From positions 62,001 to 126,000 of the forward strand of contig JAHCIO010000008.1 of the NCBI GenBank assembly GCA_026129185.1: 64,000 nucleotides of DNA, in the 5' to 3' direction. The stretch's first letter is position 1, and each line of letters starts with the position of its first letter. A program made the translations under genes and the position numbers. The stretch comes from Promineifilum sp019695075. GTDB lineage: Bacteria > Chloroflexota > Anaerolineae > Promineifilales > Promineifilaceae. The notes below the pieces were generated by a model. That model was not told the origin of the DNA and made no database searches. It saw only the letters and a program-made list of their open reading frames with translations. Below, one piece after another: positions 18,199 through 26,154 of this stretch.

Positions 18199-18585
18199 AT
18201 GGGACGCAAACGAGTACTCTGCATTGAAGACAACGAGAGCAACCTGCTTCTCGTCGGGCGCATCGTCGAGGCCGAGAAGCACGACTTCCTGAGGGCCTCC
18301 GACGGCAATACCGCCCTGGAGATGATCGCCCGCGAGCGGCCGGACCTCATCCTCCTCGACATCAACATCCCCGGCGTCGACGGCCTGGAGATCGCCCGCC
18401 GCCTGCAGGACGACCAGGCTCTGGCGGCCATCCCGGTGATCGCCACGACGGCCAACGTGCTGGTGGGCGACCGCGAGCGCTGTCTGGAGGCGGGCTGCGA
18501 CGTCTACTTGCCCAAGCCGCTGGACGTGCGCGAGCTACAGGATGTCCTGCGCGCCTACCTCGGCCGCCCCAACGGCCGGCACTAA
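18199..18585 (+). CDS. Single-domain response regulator (DivK/CheY-like)
   Basis: A 128-residue receiver domain without an output domain. The acidic pocket (E10, D11), phosphoacceptor D54 (LILLDINIPG), Thr at 83-84 and Lys106 (YLPKPLD) are all present. It lies 87 bp after the giant histidine kinase in the same orientation, with a possible promoter TTGACT-N18-TAACGA upstream and SD-like GAGGGAAAGG before the ATG. The missing effector domain means output must be by protein-protein contact or phosphotransfer. The most likely input is the upstream kinase; that pairing is inferred from position. Confidence 0.92.
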   Translation: MGRKRVLCIEDNESNLLLVGRIVEAEKHDFLRASDGNTALEMIARERPDLILLDINIPGVDGLEIARRLQDDQALAAIPVIATTANVLVGDRERCLEAGCDVYLPKPLDVRELQDVLRAYLGRPNGRH

Positions 18586-18724
18586 GCGCCCTTCGCTCTG
18601 TCCTCGCCGGCCCCCCGCCCTCGCCCGCCCTCTCGGCTTTCTCTGCACCGCCCACCACCCAGCCAGTCGCCCCAGGACTGCTCCGACAGCCCGATCCGGG
18701 CTATGTCATTTCGCCAAGGTGCGC

Positions 18725-18760
18725 TAAAATCATCGCCGAATGGCCGCCCCATTGGCGGCC
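18725..18760 (+). promoter_or_regulatory. -10 box and 5'-UTR hairpin before the ATP-grasp gene
   Basis: TAAAAT at 18725-18730 (in GCGCTAAAAT) fits a -10; no strong -35 is seen. Just after the expected start of transcription GGCCGCC (18742-18748) pairs with GGCGGCC (18754-18760) around a 5-base loop. The hairpin would lie near the 5' end of the mRNA and could stabilise it or control initiation. Confidence 0.4.
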
Positions 18761-18788
18761 CTAAATCGATAGATCTTAGCGAGGCGAC

Positions 18789-19874
18789 ATGCGTGTTGCT
18801 CTGTTAGGGAACTTGCAGAAGAACGCTCCGACCTGGCCCGGAATGCCCGAGGATCGCTGGGACGACCTCGACTCGGAGGAGACGATCAACGCTATTCTGG
18901 CGGCCCTGGCGGCGGGCGGCCACGAGGCGACTTTTGTCGAAGGCAATCTCAGCCTCCTGGAGACCCTGCCCCGCCTGCGGCCCGACATCTGCTTCAACAT
19001 CTGCGAGGGCCACTGGGGCGACTCGCGCGAGGCGCAGGTGCCGGCCATTCTGGAGATGTTGCGCATCCCCTACACCGGTTCCGGCGTGCTGACGCTGGCC
19101 CTGGCGCTGGACAAGCCGATGACCAAGCGCGTGCTGGCCTATCACCGGCTGTCCACGCCCGCCTTCCAGACCTTCGAGCGCGTCACCGAGCCGCTGGACG
19201 CCGACATGCGCTTTCCGCTGTTCGTCAAGCCCAGCCGCGAGGGCACGGGCATGGGCGTCACGGCCGAGTCCATCGTCTACGACGAGCGGCAACTGCGCTT
19301 GCAGCTGCGCCGCCAGTTCGACACCTACGACCAACCCATCCTGGTGGAGCGCTTCATCGAGGGGCGCGAGGTGACCGTCGGCATCGTCGGCAACCTGACC
19401 TCGCCCGTGGCCTGGCGGCTGCCCGAAGACCTGGAAGCGCCGCGCATCTCCCGCGGCCTGCACTTCTTCCCGCCGCTGGAAGTGGACATGAGTCGCTATC
19501 CTGAGGAAGAGGCCGGCATCTACACCAGCCGCATCAAGACCGAGCTGGCGCACCAGTTCCACTATCTCTGCCCCGCGCCATTGCCGGCCGAACTGGTGGA
19601 GGAACTGAACTGGCTGACGGCGGCCACCTTCCGCGTCACCGGCGGCTTCGATGTCGGCCGTGTCGACTTCCGCCTCGACGCGCACAACAATGACAAGCCC
19701 TACATCCTGGAGATCAACCCGCTGCCTGGCCTGAACCCCGGCTACTCCGACCTGCCCCTGGAAGCCCAGGCCGACGGCTGGACTTTCGAGCAGCTTGTCA
19801 ATCGCATCCTGGACGAAGCGGTCGAGCGCTACGGCCTGACCGAGAACACCATCCCTGCCCCCATCACCGCCTAG
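18789..19874 (+). CDS. D-alanine--D-alanine ligase-like ATP-grasp enzyme
   Basis: A 361-residue ATP-grasp ligase. The N-terminal half has Ddl-like features (FNICEGHWGDSREAQVPAILEM, then YTGSGVLTLALALDKPMTKRVL). ATP-grasp elements follow (FPLFVKPSREGTGMGV, ILVERFIEGREVTVGIVGN), and the metal-binding region reads YILEINPLPGLNPGYSDLP, where true Ddl usually has EVNTxPGMT. The enzyme is therefore Ddl-like, but its substrate may not be D-Ala. It lies 27 bp upstream of a LysW-like zinc-ribbon protein, and LysW-type carriers are known partners of ATP-grasp ligases (LysX, ArgX). No Mur or cell-wall gene is nearby. A role in peptide-like ligation to a carrier is a reasonable alternative to peptidoglycan synthesis. 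Confidence 0.8.
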   Translation: MRVALLGNLQKNAPTWPGMPEDRWDDLDSEETINAILAALAAGGHEATFVEGNLSLLETLPRLRPDICFNICEGHWGDSREAQVPAILEMLRIPYTGSGVLTLALALDKPMTKRVLAYHRLSTPAFQTFERVTEPLDADMRFPLFVKPSREGTGMGVTAESIVYDERQLRLQLRRQFDTYDQPILVERFIEGREVTVGIVGNLTSPVAWRLPEDLEAPRISRGLHFFPPLEVDMSRYPEEEAGIYTSRIKTELAHQFHYLCPAPLPAELVEELNWLTAATFRVTGGFDVGRVDFRLDAHNNDKPYILEINPLPGLNPGYSDLPLEAQADGWTFEQLVNRILDEAVERYGLTENTIPAPITA

Positions 19875-19901
19875 GAGTTCCCTTGTCCGCAGGAGAGACA
19901 G

Positions 19902-20189
19902 ATGCCCGACAAAGACCCCTCCCTCATGGCCCGTTGCCCCGAATGCGACTCGCGCATCTACTTCGACCGCCGGCCGGACAATGGGCAGATGATCGTCTGC
20001 CCGGAGTGTGAGGCCTGTCTGGAGGTCATCCGCAACAACCCCATCCGGCTGGATTGGGCTTCCGAGGAGGGCGAGCGCGCCGGCCCGCTGCCCGCGCCGC
20101 TGGACGACTTCTTCGGCTTTGGCGGCCGGGACGAGGAGCGCGACCAGGACAGCAGCTACGGCGAAGACGAAGATTACAGCCGCTACTAG
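19902..20189 (+). CDS. LysW-like zinc-ribbon protein with acidic tail
   Basis: A 95-residue protein. Two CxxC knuckles (C12/C15 in ARCPECDSRI and C33/C36 in IVCPECEACLEV) make one zinc ribbon. The segment CLEVIRNNPIRLDWA closely follows the pattern of LysW amino-group carrier proteins (CGAELEVVSLDPLRLE). LysW ends in EDWGE with a terminal acceptor Glu; here the protein is longer and ends in a Glu/Asp/Tyr-rich tail (GEDEDYSRY), so the usual acceptor end is missing. It lies directly after the Ddl-like ATP-grasp gene and is probably co-transcribed. It may be a carrier, a regulatory subunit of the ligase or an unrelated zinc ribbon. Confidence 0.7.
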   Translation: MPDKDPSLMARCPECDSRIYFDRRPDNGQMIVCPECEACLEVIRNNPIRLDWASEEGERAGPLPAPLDDFFGFGGRDEERDQDSSYGEDEDYSRY

Positions 20190-20215
20190 GCTACTAGGCC
20201 CGCGGGAGGCGTGAC

Positions 20216-21358
20216 ATGGTTCGGCGGGTGGTGAGGGGGATCGGGCTGGCGATGGGGTTGCTGCTGCTGCTGCTGGCCACGCTCGTCGCCTACTGGGCCT
20301 TGCGCCCCAACCGCGCCGAGGTCGATCCGGCCCTGGGCGCGGAGGTGTGGCCCGTTGTCAGCGACGGCTGGCACAACTCCAACACCCACCTCATCTACTG
20401 GCGCGACGCTTTCTTCCTCGTCCACGCCCGCTCGCGCTTCCACATGGGCAACAGCGACTCGCGGCTGGTCGTGCGCCGCTCGGCCGACGGGCGCGAGTGG
20501 ACAGAGGTGGCTCTGCTGGGCATGCCCGGCGAGGACATCCGCGACCCGAAGTTCGCCGTTATCGACGACCGCCTCTTCCTCTACGCCCTGCCCAACACCG
20601 GCTTCGAGCCGGAGCCATACGGCACTGTCGTGGCCACCAGCGACGACGGCCTGACCTGGTCGTCGTTCACGCCCATTGAGCCACAGGGCTGGCTACTGTG
20701 GGAGCCGAAAACGCTCGACGGCCGGACGTGGTACGCCACGGCTTACTGGCACGAGCACGGCCGCTCGGCCCTCTTCCGCTCCACCGATGGCCTGACGTGG
20801 GAGCACGTCTCTGACATCCACCAGGGCGACCGCAACGACGAAACGGCCAACGCCTTCCTGCCCGACGGCCGCATGCTGGTGACGGCGCGGCTGGAGGGGG
20901 ACGATCGCGCCTGGCATCAGGGGTCGCCCAACGCCGCCACCCTGCTGGCCGTGGCCGCGCCGCCCTACACCGAGTGGACGACGACCCGCAGCGCCACGGC
21001 CCGCCTCGACGGCCCGGCGCTCTTCACCGACAACGGCCGCGTTTATGCCGTCGGCCGCTTCGACCCGGAGGGCACGGACCAGTGGTACGGCGGCTCCAGC
21101 CTGCTGGGCCGCAAGCGCACGGCGATCTACGAAGTGACGCCCGACGCCCTCATCCACCTGTCCGACCTGCCCAGCGCCGGCGATACGTCCTACGCCGGGG
21201 CGGTCGTGCGCGACGGCGCTCTCTACACAACCTACTACACCAGCGCCACCGCCCGTGATTACCCCTGGCTGCTGGGGCTGGTGACGCCCAGCGATATCCT
21301 CATGGCCCGCGTGCCGCTGGACAGGCTGGCCGCGCTGGCCGATGCGCGCATGCCTTAG
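20216..21358 (+). CDS. Membrane-anchored sialidase/BNR-like beta-propeller protein
   Basis: A 380-residue protein with an N-terminal signal anchor (GLAMGLLLLLLATLVAYWAL) and an extracytoplasmic propeller. Asp-box-like repeats typical of sialidases are visible (VRRSADGREWTEV, VATSDDGLTWSSF, FRSTDGLTWEHV), together with DIRDPKFAVIDDRLFLY and WEPKTLDGRTWYATAYW. The catalytic Arg triad, Tyr and Glu of true sialidases cannot be assigned by eye, so enzymatic activity is unproven; many such propellers only bind glycans. It starts 27 bp after the LysW-like gene and may be in the same transcript, but a functional link is doubtful. Confidence 0.7.
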   Translation: MVRRVVRGIGLAMGLLLLLLATLVAYWALRPNRAEVDPALGAEVWPVVSDGWHNSNTHLIYWRDAFFLVHARSRFHMGNSDSRLVVRRSADGREWTEVALLGMPGEDIRDPKFAVIDDRLFLYALPNTGFEPEPYGTVVATSDDGLTWSSFTPIEPQGWLLWEPKTLDGRTWYATAYWHEHGRSALFRSTDGLTWEHVSDIHQGDRNDETANAFLPDGRMLVTARLEGDDRAWHQGSPNAATLLAVAAPPYTEWTTTRSATARLDGPALFTDNGRVYAVGRFDPEGTDQWYGGSSLLGRKRTAIYEVTPDALIHLSDLPSAGDTSYAGAVVRDGALYTTYYTSATARDYPWLLGLVTPSDILMARVPLDRLAALADARMP

Positions 21359-21511
21359 CCTGAACATCACCTGAGTCTCGCGCGGCTATCCTTCCCTGCC
21401 GTCGCCCGCGCGGCTACACTGGCTGCCTTCATATCCCCGCCGCCGCCCGCGTCCCGCCCCCACCACTGCCGGAAACGTAGCCAAATCCATATCAGCAGAG
21501 GAGAGTGAACC

Positions 21512-21874
21512 ATGACCCATCACACGATGGCCGGCCACCACACGTCGGGGATGAGCGCCGACATGCAAGCATGTATCGACTTGTGTCAGGAGTGCCACAC
21601 GACCTGCCTGGAAACCCTGACCCATTGTCTGACGATGGGCGGCGACCACGCCGCGCCCGACCACATCGGCCTGATGCTCGATTGCGTCGATATCTGCCGC
21701 ACCAGCGCCGACTTCATGCTGCGTCACTCGGCCCGCCACACCCTGACCTGCGGCGTCTGCGCCCAGGTCTGCGACGCCTGCGCGGCCGACTGCGAGCGCT
21801 TCGACGACGATTTCATGCGCGCCTGCGCCGCGACGTGCCGCCGCTGCGCCCAGTCCTGCCGCCAGATGGCCTAA
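21512..21874 (+). CDS. Four-helix-bundle Cys-rich copper-storage-like protein (Csp/DUF326)
   Basis: A 120-residue cytosolic-type protein with no signal peptide. Cys residues are spaced along helices as CIDLCQECHTTCLETLTHC, CVDICRTSADFML, CGVCAQVCDACAADC and CAATCRRCAQSC, as in Csp copper-storage proteins where Cys line the core of a four-helix bundle and bind many Cu(I) ions. A His/Met-rich N-terminus (MTHHTMAGHHTSGM) may load copper. It is monocistronic: a possible -10 (TACACT) lies about 100 bp upstream, SD-like GAGGAGAG is near the ATG and a palindromic element follows. It likely protects against copper. No chaperone or efflux gene is adjacent. Confidence 0.85.
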   Translation: MTHHTMAGHHTSGMSADMQACIDLCQECHTTCLETLTHCLTMGGDHAAPDHIGLMLDCVDICRTSADFMLRHSARHTLTCGVCAQVCDACAADCERFDDDFMRACAATCRRCAQSCRQMA

Positions 21875-21885
21875 CGCCGTTCCCC

Positions 21886-21953
21886 GTGGCGCGATTCTCC
21901 CGAATCGCGTTCCGGGCCTAGATGAAGAACGCGATTCGGGAGAATCGCACCAC
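21886..21953. repeat. Nested palindromic (REP-like) intergenic element
   Basis: Two 27-bp arms (21886-21912 and 21927-21953) are inverted copies with one mismatch around a 14-bp loop. Each arm is itself a palindrome: GCGATTC-TCCC-GAATCGC. The element lies between the copper-protein stop and the promoter of the DUF488 operon, and could terminate the first transcript. The same nested design with other sequences appears at 26930 and 28841. Confidence 0.85.
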
Positions 21954-21958
21954 GACGC

Positions 21959-21987
21959 TTGGGCTTTCGCGCCGCACCCCGTATAAT
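21959..21987 (+). promoter_or_regulatory. Promoter of the DUF488-DUF488-RecQ operon, predicted leaderless
   Basis: TTGGGC (21959-21964), a 17-bp spacer and a perfect TATAAT (21982-21987). The GTG start codon at 21995 lies eight bases after the -10, at the expected transcription start, with no room for an SD. The palindromic element ends five bases before the -35. Confidence 0.65.
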
Positions 21988-21994
21988 CGCCGGC

Positions 21995-22570
21995 GTGGAC
22001 CGCGTGCCTGTCTTCACCATCGGCTACGGCGCGCGCGAGATCGACGCCTTCATCGCCGCGCTGCAACGCTACCGCATCGAGTTCCTGCTCGACGTGCGCT
22101 CGCGCCCCTATTCGCGCTACAAGCCTGACTTCTCTAAAGACGCCCTGGCGGAGCACCTGCGCCGGGCGGGCATCCGTTACGTCTTCATGGGCGACACGCT
22201 CGGCGGCCGCCCGGCCGATCCCACCTGCTACGACGCCCACGACAAGATCGATTACGCCCAGGTGGAGACGCGCGCCTTCTTCCGCGAGGGGCTAGAGCGT
22301 GTGGCCCGCGCCCACGAGCAGGGGCGGCGCGTCGTCCTGATGTGTAGCGAGGGCAAGCCGGAAGCCTGCCACCGCAGCGTGCTCATCGGCAAGGCGCTGG
22401 CCCGGCGCGGCATTCCCGTGGCCCACATCGACGAACACGACGAACTGCTGAGCCAGGAAGACGTGCTGCCGCGGCTGACGGGCGGGCAACTGTCCTTCTT
22501 TGGCGACGATATGCTGCGGGCCACCTCGCGCAAGCGCTATGAGCGGCCGGATGAGGACGAAGATGAATAA
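21995..22570 (+). CDS. DUF488 family protein, copy 1
   Basis: A 191-residue DUF488 protein of unknown biochemical function. Family hallmarks are the N-terminal VFTIGYGAREIDAFIAALQ, the motif LLDVRSRPYSRYKPDFSKDAL and the C-terminal VLMCSEGKPEACHRSVL, where the Cys and Cys-His-Arg residues are the most conserved and may form an active site. I place the start at GTG 21995 because TATAAT lies just upstream and earlier in-frame codons fall inside the promoter; GTG 22004 is an alternative. It overlaps the second DUF488 gene by 8 bases, and a RecQ helicase follows, so a nucleic-acid-related role is likely. Confidence 0.85.
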   Translation: MDRVPVFTIGYGAREIDAFIAALQRYRIEFLLDVRSRPYSRYKPDFSKDALAEHLRRAGIRYVFMGDTLGGRPADPTCYDAHDKIDYAQVETRAFFREGLERVARAHEQGRRVVLMCSEGKPEACHRSVLIGKALARRGIPVAHIDEHDELLSQEDVLPRLTGGQLSFFGDDMLRATSRKRYERPDEDEDE

Positions 22571-23048
22571 GGTCTACACCATCGGCGTCATCGGTTACGA
22601 CGCCGACGGCTTCTTCCGCGCCCTGCAAGAGGCGGGCGTGGACACGCTGATCGACATTCGCCGGCGGCGGGCGGTGCGCGGGCGCGATTACGCCTTCGCC
22701 AACAGCCAGCGCTTGCAAGCGCGCCTGGCCGAACTGGGTATCGGCTACCTGCACCGGCTTGACCTGGCCCCGACGACGAGCGTCCGCACCACACAGCGGG
22801 CCGCCGACGAGGCCGCCCACGTGGCCACCCGGCAGCGCGCCGCCCTTAGCCCCGCCTTCGCCGCCGCCTACGAGCGCGAGGTGCTGAGCAGCTTCGACCC
22901 GCAAGCGCTGGCCGACGCGCTGCCGGCCGGGGCCACCGTCGCCCTGCTGTGCGTTGAACGCGAGCCGGCCGCCTGCCATCGGTCGCTGGTGGCCGCCCGT
23001 CTGGCCGAGGCGTTGGGCGTCGCCGTCGCCCACCTGACGCCCGACTGA
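22563..23048 (+). CDS. DUF488 family protein, copy 2
   Basis: A 161-residue paralogue of the preceding gene. It keeps VYTIGVIGYDADGFFRALQ, LIDIRRRRAVRGRDYAFANS and LLCVEREPAACHRSLVAARL, but lacks the C-terminal extension of copy 1. The RRRR..RGRDYAF variant differs from the RSRPYSRYKP motif of copy 1, so the two proteins probably have distinct roles or form a heteromer. I chose the ATG at 22563, which overlaps the end of copy 1 by 8 bases; an earlier start would read through copy 1. It lies 44 bp before the RecQ gene. Confidence 0.83.
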   Translation: MNKVYTIGVIGYDADGFFRALQEAGVDTLIDIRRRRAVRGRDYAFANSQRLQARLAELGIGYLHRLDLAPTTSVRTTQRAADEAAHVATRQRAALSPAFAAAYEREVLSSFDPQALADALPAGATVALLCVEREPAACHRSLVAARLAEALGVAVAHLTPD

Positions 23049-23092
23049 CCAACACCCTCCTCTCACCTCACCCACTGTACTGGAGAAGCCCC

Positions 23093-25951
23093 ATGATCGT
23101 CACCATCGTCGCCAAGACCCGCCAAGGCCGCGGCGCGTGCGTCGGCGGCATCACCGCCGACGGCCGCTCCGTCCGCCTGATCGCCTCCGACGCGGCCTTC
23201 AACGAGCACTACAATCTGGAGTACGAAATCGGCCAGCGCTGGGAGATCGAGGCCGACCGGCCGGAGAAGATCATCCCGCCCCACGTCGAGAACGTCGTCG
23301 TCCGGCATAAGCGCCCGCTGCCGCCGGAGCGCGACCTGCCGGCGCTGATCGCCCAGCACATGCCCATCTACCACGGTGGGCCGCAGGTGCTCTACGAGGG
23401 GCGGTTGCAGACCGCGTCCCACGGCGCGCTCTACATCTGTCAGGACGGCGGCGTGCCCGCCCACAGCACAACCTTCTGGCGGCCCGACCGCCCCCTGACG
23501 CGCGACACCAGCGGCAAGCGCATCCACTACCGCTACCCCGCCGATGACGGCGGCCAGACGCTGACCTTCGTCGGCTTCCAGGAGCCGCCGGCGGAGATTG
23601 CCGCGGGCACGCTGTTGCGCGTCTCGCTGGCCCACTGGTGGCGGCCGGAGGAGCGGCCCGACGAGGAACTGCGCTGCTACGTGCAGCTATCCGGCTGGCT
23701 GCCGCCCGGCCATAGCGACGCCCTGGGCGACGCCCACGCCCCGACCATCCACCACGCCGAGGCCGTGGCGACGCCCACGCGCGACGAGGCGCGGGCGACG
23801 CTGAAGCGCGTCTTCGGCTACGATGCCTTCCGGCCGCTGCAAGAGGCGATCATCGCCAACGTCCTGGCCCGGCGCGACAGCCTGGCGATCATGCCCACCG
23901 GCAGCGGCAAATCGCTGTGCTTCCAGTTGCCGGCGCTGCTCTTCCCCGGCCTGACCGTCGTCGTCTCGCCGCTCATCTCGCTGATGGAAGATCAGGTGAT
24001 GCAGATGCGCGAGTTGGGCGTGCCCGCCGCCTACCTGAACAGCACGCTGGCCTACGACAGCTACGTCACCATCGCCCGCCGGGTGGCCACGGGCGGGGTC
24101 AAGCTGCTCTACGTCGCCCCGGAGTCGCTGCTGCGGCCGGAGACGCTGGCCCTGCTCGACCAGACCGGCGTCGACTGTCTGACCATCGACGAGGCCCATT
24201 GCATCTCCGAATGGGGCCACGACTTCCGGCCGGAGTACCGCCAGTTGGCCGCCGTGCGCCAACGCTTCCCCGACGCCATCTGCCTGGCGGTGACGGCCAC
24301 GGCCACCGCCCGCGTCCGCGACGACATCCGCGCTTCGCTGGGCATCCCCGGCGCGGCCGTCTTCGTCTCCAGCTTCGACCGCCCCAACCTCTTCCTGGCC
24401 GTCGAGCCGCGCGTGGACGGCCTGGGCCAGACGCTGGCCTTTCTGGAAAACCACCGCGGCGAAGCGGGCATCATCTATTGCATGACCCGCCGCGCCGTGG
24501 ACACGCTGACCGAGCAGCTGGTCGCCCACGGCTGGAACGCGCTGCCCTACCACGCCGGACTGGACACGGCCACGCGCCAGACCAACCAGCGGCGCTTCAC
24601 CTATGACGAGGTAGCCATCATCGTGGCCACGGTCGCCTTCGGCATGGGCATCGACAAGTCCAACGTGCGCTTCATCCTCCACTACGACCTGCCCAAAGAC
24701 CTGGAGAGCTACTACCAGCAGATCGGCCGCGCCGGCCGCGACGGTCTGCGGGCCGATTGCCTGCTGCTCTATAGCGCGCGGGACACCTTCACGATCACCC
24801 ACCTCATCGAGCAGGGCGACCCGGCGCAACGCCCCGGCGCAATCGCCCGACTTCAAGCCATGCTGGCCTATGCCGAGACCGACCAGTGCCGCCGCCGGCC
24901 GCTGCTGACCTACTTCGGCGAGACGGGCGTGCCGGAGACGTGTGGCCTGTGCGACAACTGCACCGCCGCTGCCGGCGAGCACGTCGATCTGACCACTGCC
25001 GCGCAGAAGTTCCTCTCCTGCGTCAAGCGCACCGGCGAGCTATTCGGCGCGAGCCACGTCATCGACGTGCTGCGCGGGTCGCGGGCCGAGGGCGTGTTGC
25101 GGCGCGGCCACGACCGGCTGTCCACCTACAACATCGGCGGCGAGTATAGCCGCAAAGAATGGCAGCAACTGGGCCGGCAGTTCGTCCAGAAGGGATTGCT
25201 GATGCAGGACATGGAGCACGGCAGTCTGAAGCTGACGGACAGGGGTTGGGCGGTGCTGCGCGGCGAGGCGTTCCACGGCATGCCGCCGCTGGCCGACCGC
25301 CGCGCCGCCCGCGCCGCGGTAGAGACGGGCTACGACACAGATCTGTTCGAGCAGTTGCGCGAGCGGCGGCTGCGGCTGGCCCGCGAGGCCGGCGTGCCGC
25401 CCTATGTCATCTTCCACGACAGCTCGCTGGCCGACATGGCCCGCTACTACCCGCAGTCGGCCGACAGCCTGGCGCAGATGCAAGGCATCGGCGCGGTTAA
25501 GCAGGAGCGCTACGGCGACGCCTTCCTGGCGGTCATCCGCGCCTACTGCGCCGAGCGGGGCATTGCCGAGAAGCCCAAGGCGGGCGCGACGACGCGGGCG
25601 ACCCGGCCGGCCATCCCCGTCAAGACGCGGCGCGACGAGGTGCTGGCCCTCTACCAGAGCGGGCGCAGCGTAACTGAGATCGGCGAGATCTTCGGGATCA
25701 AAGTGGCGACGGTGGCCAATCACCTCTGGGAAGCGGTGCAGGACGGCGCGAGCATCGACCCGGCGCCGCTGCCGGCCGAGACGGGCCTATCGGCCGCCGA
25801 CCAGGCGCGCGTCCTGCAAGCGTTCCGCGACCTGGGCGCGGAGCGGCTGCGGCCGGTCTACGACGCGCTGGGGGAGACGATCAGCTACGACGCCCTGCAC
25901 CTGCTGCGGCTCTTCACCGTTTGCACCGCTCTGCAACGGGCGGCCGACTAG
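23093..25951 (+). CDS. RecQ-family DNA helicase with N-terminal dual-OB-like extension
   Basis: A 952-residue 3'-5' helicase. Residues 1-235 are a non-helicase domain (MIVTIVAKTRQGRGACVGGI, then IIPPHVENVVV) resembling dual-OB (DuOB) domains. The RecQ core follows: motif I MPTGSGKS (K273), DEAH box IDEAHCISEWGHDFRPEY, SAT-like motif AVTATAT and motif VI QQIGRAGRDG. Then come a zinc site (CRRRPLLTYFGE...CGLCDNC), a winged-helix RQC region, an HRDC domain (LFEQLRERRLRLAREAGVPPY) and a C-terminal helix-turn-helix (RSVTEIGEIFGIKVATVANHL). All catalytic residues appear intact. SD GGAGAAG precedes the ATG. The extension and the two DUF488 partners separate it from housekeeping RecQ. Confidence 0.92.
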   Translation: MIVTIVAKTRQGRGACVGGITADGRSVRLIASDAAFNEHYNLEYEIGQRWEIEADRPEKIIPPHVENVVVRHKRPLPPERDLPALIAQHMPIYHGGPQVLYEGRLQTASHGALYICQDGGVPAHSTTFWRPDRPLTRDTSGKRIHYRYPADDGGQTLTFVGFQEPPAEIAAGTLLRVSLAHWWRPEERPDEELRCYVQLSGWLPPGHSDALGDAHAPTIHHAEAVATPTRDEARATLKRVFGYDAFRPLQEAIIANVLARRDSLAIMPTGSGKSLCFQLPALLFPGLTVVVSPLISLMEDQVMQMRELGVPAAYLNSTLAYDSYVTIARRVATGGVKLLYVAPESLLRPETLALLDQTGVDCLTIDEAHCISEWGHDFRPEYRQLAAVRQRFPDAICLAVTATATARVRDDIRASLGIPGAAVFVSSFDRPNLFLAVEPRVDGLGQTLAFLENHRGEAGIIYCMTRRAVDTLTEQLVAHGWNALPYHAGLDTATRQTNQRRFTYDEVAIIVATVAFGMGIDKSNVRFILHYDLPKDLESYYQQIGRAGRDGLRADCLLLYSARDTFTITHLIEQGDPAQRPGAIARLQAMLAYAETDQCRRRPLLTYFGETGVPETCGLCDNCTAAAGEHVDLTTAAQKFLSCVKRTGELFGASHVIDVLRGSRAEGVLRRGHDRLSTYNIGGEYSRKEWQQLGRQFVQKGLLMQDMEHGSLKLTDRGWAVLRGEAFHGMPPLADRRAARAAVETGYDTDLFEQLRERRLRLAREAGVPPYVIFHDSSLADMARYYPQSADSLAQMQGIGAVKQERYGDAFLAVIRAYCAERGIAEKPKAGATTRATRPAIPVKTRRDEVLALYQSGRSVTEIGEIFGIKVATVANHLWEAVQDGASIDPAPLPAETGLSAADQARVLQAFRDLGAERLRPVYDALGETISYDALHLLRLFTVCTALQRAAD

Positions 25952-25985
25952 GGTGTGTATGCAAATTAGCGCGTTGGCCACGCCC

Positions 25986-26035
25986 GCCCCGGGCTGAAGC
26001 CGCGGGGCTAGTCAACGACGGCCCCTAAATGGGCC
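25986..26035. repeat. Tandem GC-rich hairpins downstream of recQ
   Basis: GCCCCGGGCT (25986-25995) pairs with AGCCGCGGGGC (25998-26008), one-base bulge, and GGCCC (26020-26024) pairs with GGGCC (26031-26035). The 200-bp gap between the RecQ gene and the convergent acyltransferase holds only such palindromic sequence and no visible gene. It may serve as a bidirectional transcript end. Confidence 0.5.
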
Positions 26036-26154
26036 TTCAGAGGGGGATGCGCGTTGCCTGAGCCGGCCTCGGCCGGCGTCGTGACGTAGCCCGGTTGCCT
26101 TTAGGCCCGGGCGGCCCGGTCGAACAGGCCGGTTCTCTACTTGGCCTACACGCC

